Source: Asterochloris sp. CNOR1 | Taxonomy: Eukaryota > Chlorophyta > Trebouxiophyceae > Trebouxiales > Trebouxiaceae | Direction of reading: 5' to 3' | Length of the DNA: 64,000 nt | NCBI GenBank assembly: GCA_963969365.1 | Contig: OZ017756.1 | Span: 744,001-808,000 of the forward strand | Part shown: positions 58,801 through 64,000 of the stretch, piece by piece | Layout of the letters: every line of letters starts with the position of its first letter | Position numbering within the stretch: the first letter of the stretch is position 1 | Notes under the pieces: model-generated | What the model was told of the DNA's origin: nothing | Database searches by the model: none | Seen by the model: only the letters and a program-made list of their open reading frames with translations | Translations under genes and position numbers: made by a program

Positions 58801-60884
58801 GGGCTGGACACACTGGGTTCTGCTAAACACAAGGCAGACTTGGGTCTCTGGCGTGCCCTCTTGCAGGGCCGACTGTAGCTACGTCCTAGGTCCTAGTCGG
58901 CAATATGGCCTGGACCGCTGCATATTTTAGCAGGGCCCCTACCCATGCAGTGCATTGCAAAGTAGCTTTGGCCGGACATGCAGGGCATCAACAAACACAG
59001 GAATGCGAGCAGCATGTGCTGCAGTGCGACTGTCCCAAGGTGCCACATGCTGAACAGGCACTGTGAGCAGCCCATGAAGTGGTGCATCTCCCAAAGCCCC
59101 TCAGCACTGACTGACCAGGTCGAGGCACTCAAATGAACCTGTTGAGCAACACGTGAAGGGTGAGAGAGGACACATTGTGCTGTCTCACGGCATTCATGCA
59201 CAGCTTGATCTGCAGGGTCCTCTGCCAATGCCTATGCACATCAATCTGCAAACACGCCCTTACACGTGCACAGGACCCACCGCCTTTTTGTACAGCTTGA
59301 TCTGCAGAGTCTTCTGAGAGTGGTACGACACCGTTTTGTCCTCCTCAGAGTCATAGTTAGGGTCGTTCTTGTCTAGGCTGCCCTGGAGTTGGGTTTCCTG
59401 CAGGCACCATCCAGCCAAGCAGTGTGGCCAGACATATGTCATGTTGAGCCAACTTTGTGCTGCGTAATCAGAACATTTCATTACTGCCCTGGGTTTGGGG
59501 CCTCCTGCAGGCAGCCCCAATGCCACAGAAAGTGTGGACCAGGCATGTGCAGGGTCACGCTTGGCATCGTCACTGTCAAGTGCTGCGTCTCATGCAGGCA
59601 CCCAAATTCTAGACAGACTGCCCTCGACCTGAGGCTGTGCGCTTGCAGACACTATGATGAGTGAGAAGTATGCAGCTGCCGCATACAAAGTGCAAAATGA
59701 TGTCTGCCCCAGCCTTGATACTGAGCTCGGGCTTTGTAACAGCAACAGTGGTACGATGTCAGGCGGGAACACGCAGGCAGGCTGTGTGGGGTGCAGCTGA
59801 GAAGCTGCATGGCCGAGTAGCCTAGCCGGAGCTTCATTTTGCTCTGAGGCTGTCCTCTTGCAGGCCGGGACGCACCTGGTCTGTCATCATGTTGCCCCAA
59901 GTGAACTTGCCACCTGCACCTCCCTTCTTCACCTTTCCTTGCCCCTTCTTGGACTGCTGAGACCTGCAGCAGCAAACTGGGCAGCTGTACAAAGCACATG
60001 TTTCCTGTCACAGTGCAAAGTGGGACCAAGCACTCGCTTGTCACTTGTGCATGGTCAAAGAGCCAACTCCTTCTCAGAGCAGGAAAAAGTCCTGCGCCTG
60101 CATGCCTGTGGTGTGAGGAGAGCTCTGCAGACGTCCTCCCCTTCAGCTCTGTTGAGGGCCTGCTCTTGAGCGCCTTGACTGGCGAGCGCGGCACTGCAGA
60201 CAGCCCTGAGCTGCCTGCACGGGTGAGGTCCTTGGATGCAGTACGAGGAAGGTCCTCAGCAGGCTCTGCACCAGGCATAGGTGTTCAAGCCAGATGCGAT
60301 GCTTGGAGCATCCCAGAGATGAGAGCCCCTTCCAAGTCGCAGCCTGCCGTGCACAACCATGCCATTGCAGCTCAGCTGATGCATAGGTTGCAGGGACGAG
60401 GTGCCCACCAGCCCTTGACAGCACACTGAGCCATGCATGCGGTTGAAGCATACAAGTGGCCCCACAGCTCAGCACAACCACCCACTGGAGCCGCAGGACG
60501 TGGCGGATGTTCACCTCATATGGCAACATAGCTAATGCCCTGTGCATGTCCTGCATGAGCTGTGTGCTGCACGAGGTCAAGTCCTGAACGACAGCCAGGC
60601 AGCCACCAGGTACATCAAGCATATCAGCAGGGGCTGCCTGAAATGTGTCTGCCTTACAAGGGCATGCTGCAGATTGGTCACCTCAATCCTGGTCCGCAGG
60701 GAATGCAAGGACATGCAGCGGTGCAGTCACCTGGCGCGCTCTGCTTAGCAGCCAGCGCTGCGTCCAAGGCAGCCCGCTGCTGCTCAGTCAGGAAAGGCTG
60801 CGAGCTGTGGCGCTCCACGCCATTGGCTGCTGCAGAGTGCTGCGCACTGGACACTGCATAGTGCTCGGTGTGTTTGTTCGGCAT
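52820..60884 (-). CDS. PDCD4/MRF-like translation regulator with four MA3 domains
   Basis: Plant MRF/ECIP1 proteins bind eIF4A through MA3 domains and tune translation. Exon 1 (60731-60884) contains QPFLTEQQRAALDAALAAKQ, like the plant FLT..Q start, and joins at 60265 to EPAEDLPRTASKDLTRAGSS. Near 59900 is KKGGAGGKFTWGNMMTDQ and near 59350 SLDKNDPNYDSEEDKTV, both plant hallmarks. MA3-1 (58760-57930) has ALLEEYFNSGDVEEATSTL and VARAVVDDVLPPSFVRRL. MA3-2 (57020-56450) has CLHSLAMPFFHHEAVKQALL and GFQRVSDNLGDTCLDTPNA. MA3-3 (55885-54700) has IREYFDSSDAAEVGRSL and FLGRAVVDEVLAPSFLASVL. MA3-4 (53612-52820) has DLTVPFYHHELVKRALLMAL and GFSRVEASLDDVVLDLPKA. The stop is at 52820-52822. Several introns carry exon-edge echoes. 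Exon borders inside domains are approximate. Confidence 0.9.
53581..53920 (-). repeat. Three copies of an MA3-4 exon start
   Basis: On the minus strand the true CTGCAG|GCGCTCCTGGAGGAGTAC begins at 53610. Upstream intron copies begin near 53687 (ATACAGGCGCTTCTGAAGCA) and near 53908 (CTGCAGGCGCTCTGGAAGGA). Translations are LQALLEEYLGSGD, IQALLKQGLGLGA and LQALWKEGFVLKG. Confidence 0.8.
53697..53768. repeat. Imperfect 42-bp tandem pair in an MA3-gene intron
   Basis: ATGGTGTCAACAGGGCATGG begins at 53697 and ATGGTGTCCAACGGGCATGG at 53739, each followed by a GTCAAG segment. Confidence 0.7.
54421..54510. repeat. 61-bp tandem pair in an MA3-gene intron
   Basis: TAGGAAACAGGTGCAGGCAG at 54421 and TAGAAAGCAGCTGCAGGCTG at 54482, each followed by AGCTCAGC, mark two diverged units. 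Confidence 0.65.
55867..56025 (-). repeat. Echo of an MA3-3 exon start
   Basis: The region at 55868-55908, spanning the acceptor and exon start (QAFKASAIAAIREY), is repeated 116 bp away at 55983-56023; about 34 of 41 positions agree (GGAAGGCATGCATGCTGTGG vs GAAGGCCTGCACGCTGTGGG). Confidence 0.8.
56628..56905 (-). repeat. Echo of an MA3-2 exon end
   Basis: The exon DNA coding PVLQMLGQLADSSDISGSQM (56820-56905) has a downstream intron copy at 56610-56685, readable as PAAAGGFANSSM in a shifted frame, with CAGCAGCTGCAGGATAGGGC against CAGCATCTGCAAGACCGGGC. Confidence 0.75.
57720..58000 (-). repeat. Echo of an MA3-1 exon end with donor
   Basis: The exon end and early intron (57910-58000; GACGATGTGCTGCCACCGTC, then GCGCCTGCCCACCAGTGAGC) is repeated in the intron. 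GATGATGTGCTGCTGCCCCC lies at about 57870 and GCGCCTGCCCACTCGTGCAA at about 57760, the latter with the following GCTGGA..TGCAA.AGGGG tail. Confidence 0.8.
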
Positions 60885-61552
60885 GCAGGAGCTGCAGCTA
60901 CCAGGTACTGGTCTGGCTCAGGTGTGCTCATGCACAAGTCCCCTGCGCTGTGTTGTCTAATTCCTCTGCGGGTGTCAGCAGCTTGGGCTCACGCCACAGC
61001 CGCAGCGGCCTGCAGGCAGGCAACAAGATCTGCGTGAGGCCATGAGAAGATATTCGGCCATGAGTAGCATTGCATAGGGGCTTCACACGTGGTGTCCCGA
61101 TGCAGCAGCAATGCAATTTATCAGAGCCGTGCCATGACGCGCATCAAAGTTGGTGGGTCAGGTACAGCATGCGCAGAATGCTGGAGCCACAGGCCTGGAT
61201 TTGCAATGCCTGTCAGTCAGGCCTGCTCCAGTGCTGTAGGCAGCTTGCATGGGAGCGCAGCCAATTGGGACAGCGCAGCTGGCTTGGTGCCGAGACATGG
61301 CAGTGAACTTCAACTCTCACCCCTGCCTACAGATCGCTGTCCTGTCTAGCTGATCTGACTTTGAAGGGCTGCCCGAAATTCAAAGCTCTCCGATCTGTGC
61401 ACTCCCGTCAGACGCTTGAACATGGCTCTTGCGTTCATCTCCAGATTGCTGCCTCAATCTTGATCAGACTGGGCACCTCACCACCGGAGACACCTCAGCA
61501 GAGCACACTGGCATTAGCCTTCATACTGTGACTCAGAGAGGCAGGCCAGCTC
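60885..61552. other. Spacer between divergent MA3 gene and AP-1 sigma gene
   Basis: Presumed promoters of both genes. A minus-strand open stretch at 60945-61010 (PLRLWREPKLLTPAEELDN) after a CTGCAG could be an extra 5' exon but could not be tied to the MA3 gene. Nothing else was seen. Confidence 0.35.
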
Positions 61553-63375
61553 ATGGTAAGCCCCTCTGAGTATGCAGTTAGTGATGGTGCAAGACCTCAG
61601 AGCTCCTCCCAACTGCAGGCCGTGCGCTTTGTCCTGCTGCTGAGCAGGCAGGGCAAGGTGCGCCTTGCCAAGTGGTACACAACGTACACGCAGAAGGAGC
61701 GAGCCAAGGTGCAGTGGCAGTGTGTGTTCCTGGCTGGCACTTCAGCTGGCAGCAGGGTGGGAGCAAGCTCATTACTGCTGTAGGTGGTCCGCGATGTGAC
61801 CCCGATGGTTCTTGCACGAGCCGTGAAGCTCTGTAACTTCCTTGATTACAGAGACTCAAAGGTAAGGCAGCTGACTGCCATCCAGGTTCTGTGCAGGCTC
61901 GTGCTGCTGCTGACGGTCAGCTGCTGGCCAAGCTTTTAGAGGTGTCACACAGCTGTGACTGGCCTGCTGCAGGTAGTGTACAAGCGGTATGCCAGCCTGT
62001 ACTTTGTGATGGGCGTGGACTCCACAGACAATGAGCTGCTCACGCTGGAGATCATTCACCACTTTGTTGAGGTCCTGGACCGCTACTTTGGCAATGTCTG
62101 CGAGCTGGACCTCATCTTCAACTTTCACAAGGTGCGGCCAGCGTTGCGCTGCTGCAACAGGATGCACCTGACTTCGAAAGGGTTGTTGTCAAGTGCTGCA
62201 AGGTCTGCTCTAAGGTCTCGACCTGGCGTGCGCCGCAGTGTAAGCCTGCTGCTGTATTGCGCAGCGCTGGGACTTTCTGCATTATTGGCATTGTCTGCAA
62301 GGCGGGCCTTATTTTCAGCTTCCCTAAAATGCTGCTCAGCATGTTGCCGCTGCAGCAAGGTGCAGATGACTGTGAACGGCTGTAGTCAAGTGCTGAAGGC
62401 CTGCTTTGAGATCTGGGCCTGATGCGTGCGCAGCTGCTTGTGCCTGCTGCTTCATTGCACTGCTTGGCTCGACAAATCAGGACGTGACCTCGTCTGCAAC
62501 ATATACAACGGGTGTGCAAAAGCAGCAGTAACATGCCCATGCCGCGTGTGTGAAGGCAACTCCGAGCCTGTGGTCTTGGCCAGCACTCCTTGTGGCCTGC
62601 TGCTAATGGCAGAGCACTGCACAAGGAGAACACCTTTGGATGGGGCCTCATCCCTGTCAGGTTGAGGGCCTCAGGAAAGCACTGCAGTGGGTGCAACCTC
62701 CCTCTCATTGCTCTGGGCTGGTTGGAGGTGGACTGGGACCAGGGACGGGGGGGGCTGTGGGGGGCGGGAGGGCATGCTGTGGTCATGCTGATTGGTGTCA
62801 GATGCTTCAAAAGCTGGCACTCAGCATGCTGTTCATGGCTCAGGGACACAAGAAGGCAGCGTGCTGACAGGACAGTGGTGTGTCACACTGCATCAGGCTC
62901 AGCCTGCTGCATAGTTCACCAAAGCTGCGCTCCCGGGATGTCCTGGTCTCCCATGCCATTTTCCTCTTGGGAGATGAACAGAATTATTTTGCGCTGCTGC
63001 TTCCCCTAGAGAGGAAGGGCCAGCATTTGTGTGCTGCAGCCTTCAGTCTTTTGCTCACCACAACATGCAGTTCCTAACTCTGTGCACTACATGGTTCAGC
63101 TGCTCATGCAACAGGATCATGCTCTGCAGGCTTATTTCATGCTGGATGAGATGCTGCTGGCTGGCGAGATGCAGGAGCCCAGCAAGAAGGCAAGCGCTTA
63201 GCAGTTCTGGCCACTTGTCATGGGTGTTGCCTGCGTTTTGCCTGCGGAGCTTGCCTGTGTTTCACTTGCGGAGCTTGTTGCTTCCATGCAGGCCATCACA
63301 AGGGTGATTGAGGCGCAGGACCAGCTTGTGGAGCAGGCAAAGGTTGGTGGCCCTCCAGCCCCTGGTACTAAGTAG
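61553..63375 (+). CDS. AP1S: AP-1 clathrin adaptor complex, sigma subunit
   Basis: The small subunit of the adaptor that sorts cargo at the trans-Golgi and endosomes. The initiator ATG alone forms the coding part of exon 1 (61553-61555|GTAAGC), followed by 61619-61708, 61784-61861, 61973-62131, 63130-63189 and 63292-63375. The total is 157 residues, the usual AP-1 sigma length. It starts [20 protein letters not shown], then [28 protein letters not shown], then [20 protein letters not shown] and DLIFNFHK, is the AP sigma core. The KVRLAKWY and YTQKER motifs point to AP-1 rather than AP-2, -3 or -4. The intron after 63189 has a GC donor (GCAAGC). The stop TAG at 63373 follows [10 protein letters not shown]; splicing at GCAAAG|GTTGGT to a later exon is a less likely alternative. 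Confidence 0.95.
63228..63275. repeat. 24-bp tandem pair in the last AP-1 sigma intron
   Basis: TTGCCTGCGTTTTGCCTGCG, GAGC at 63228 and TTGCCTGTGTTTCACTTGCG, GAGC at 63252 are adjacent near-copies just before the acceptor. Confidence 0.75.
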
Positions 63376-63847
63376 CTGGGATCGTAGCTCTTGTCTTCTG
63401 CTCTCTTTGCATTATTTCATTCATTCTGTTGAGACACACTTTGAACCAACAGTGTCATCAGTTCAAAGAAAAGAAGTGTTGGGAGGCAAAAAATGGTTCT
63501 CCTTTCCAAGCATTCGTCAGCGAACTACGGTCTGAGCAGATGCGTGCCTGCAGTGCAATAACTGGCCACCAGCCCTCAAAGCAGCCTCCCAGCGTAGCTT
63601 CAGAGATCAGGCACTTGCAGGTGTCTGAAAGCAGGGCATCTCTTTTCAAGTGCATCCTTTTAGGGGTGCTCTTATTGAGCTGCCTTAGGTGAGTGCCCTG
63701 AGTGCACTCCTTCATACAAACTGCAGCTAATCTGTTGACTACCTTGCTCAGGCACCGTCCCTGCAGGGAGTGGGCAAGCAAATCAGATGTAGCCACCTGA
63801 AGTGAATGATTCATGTGCAATGCAGATGTCTGGCAGCATTGCCACTG
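63376..63847. other. AP-1 sigma 3' region
   Basis: No TGTAA motif or convincing exon is visible. The stretch is less GC-rich than its surroundings, as expected for a 3' UTR and spacer. Confidence 0.3.
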
Positions 63848-63946
63848 ATGGGACGCAGCAGGCCCAGGCGACTCCTGCAGAGCTTGAGTGCAACCGTCAC
63901 CCTTGGTCAGCCTCTGGAATACCTGGCTATCTGTGCCGTTGCCAAG
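63848..63946 (+). CDS. Possible first coding exon of an unidentified gene
   Basis: ATG at 63848 opens MGRSRPRRLLQSLSATVTLG, then QPLEYLAICAVAK, ending exactly at AAG|GTGAGG, a strong donor. The Arg-rich start and hydrophobic end are compatible with a targeting or membrane segment. The gene runs off the window and its family is not recognisable from 33 residues; it could also be an internal exon spliced at the CAG at 63824-63826. Confidence 0.35.
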
Positions 63947-64000
63947 GTGAGGCTTGCTGGCAGCCCTGTTGGAAAGTTGGACCCTGCCAGGGTCTGGCTG

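Noticed and set aside
1-64000. Transposons, CRISPR arrays, tRNA genes
   Set aside because: No terminal inverted repeats, reverse transcriptase or transposase motifs, regularly spaced direct repeats with unique spacers, or tRNA B-box sequences were recognised by eye. Diverged elements could have been missed.

Overview
The window reads as nuclear DNA of a green alga (Chlorophyta). The signs are a 492-residue plant-type peroxisomal catalase, argininosuccinate synthase with a plastid-like transit peptide, a plant-type translation regulator with four MA3 domains, a LURP-one-related protein, TGTAA motifs downstream of several stop codons, and very intron-rich genes whose introns nearly all end in CTGCAG or a close variant. 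No plasmid, phage, CRISPR or bacterial operon features were seen. Exon chains for five plus-strand genes and one minus-strand gene were joined by eye; each joined chain stays in frame from ATG to stop.

Layout, left to right. 1-6253 (-): tripeptidyl-peptidase II, 3' end cut by the window edge. 6658-8079 (-): F-box-like protein, head to head with 8253-12739 (+) argininosuccinate synthase. 12906-16309 (-): peroxin PEX16, tail to tail with the previous gene. 17148-17338 (+): a U2 spliceosomal snRNA gene. About 17345-18760 (-): exon-like pieces of an unidentified gene. 19396-24079 (+): catalase. 24790-30811 (-): one or two large unidentified Ser-rich genes. 30993-32559 (-): CGR1/CCDC86-type rRNA-processing protein, head to head with 32834-48539 (+), a 26-exon gene for the flagellar WD40/coiled-coil protein CFAP57. 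49427-52007 (+): LURP-one-related protein with a Gln/Gly/Tyr-rich N-terminus. 52820-60884 (-): PDCD4/MRF-like four-MA3 protein. 61553-63375 (+): AP-1 adaptor sigma subunit. 63848-63946 (+): an exon of a further gene.

Functionally this is mostly a housekeeping neighbourhood: protein turnover, arginine synthesis, peroxisomes (PEX16 and catalase lie 3 kb apart), splicing, ribosome biogenesis, translation control and vesicle traffic. CFAP57 is the exception, because it points to a motile flagellum at some life stage.

The most unusual signal lies in the introns. Many contain one to three decayed tandem copies ('echoes') of the neighbouring exon edge, often with its splice site, spaced roughly 60-330 bp apart. 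I found convincing or probable cases in TPP2, argininosuccinate synthase, catalase, CFAP57 (at least eight junctions), the LOR gene and the MA3 gene. Two further recurring features are GC-AG introns with the donor AG|GCAAG (four seen) and extremely short first coding exons (3 to 39 nt in six genes).
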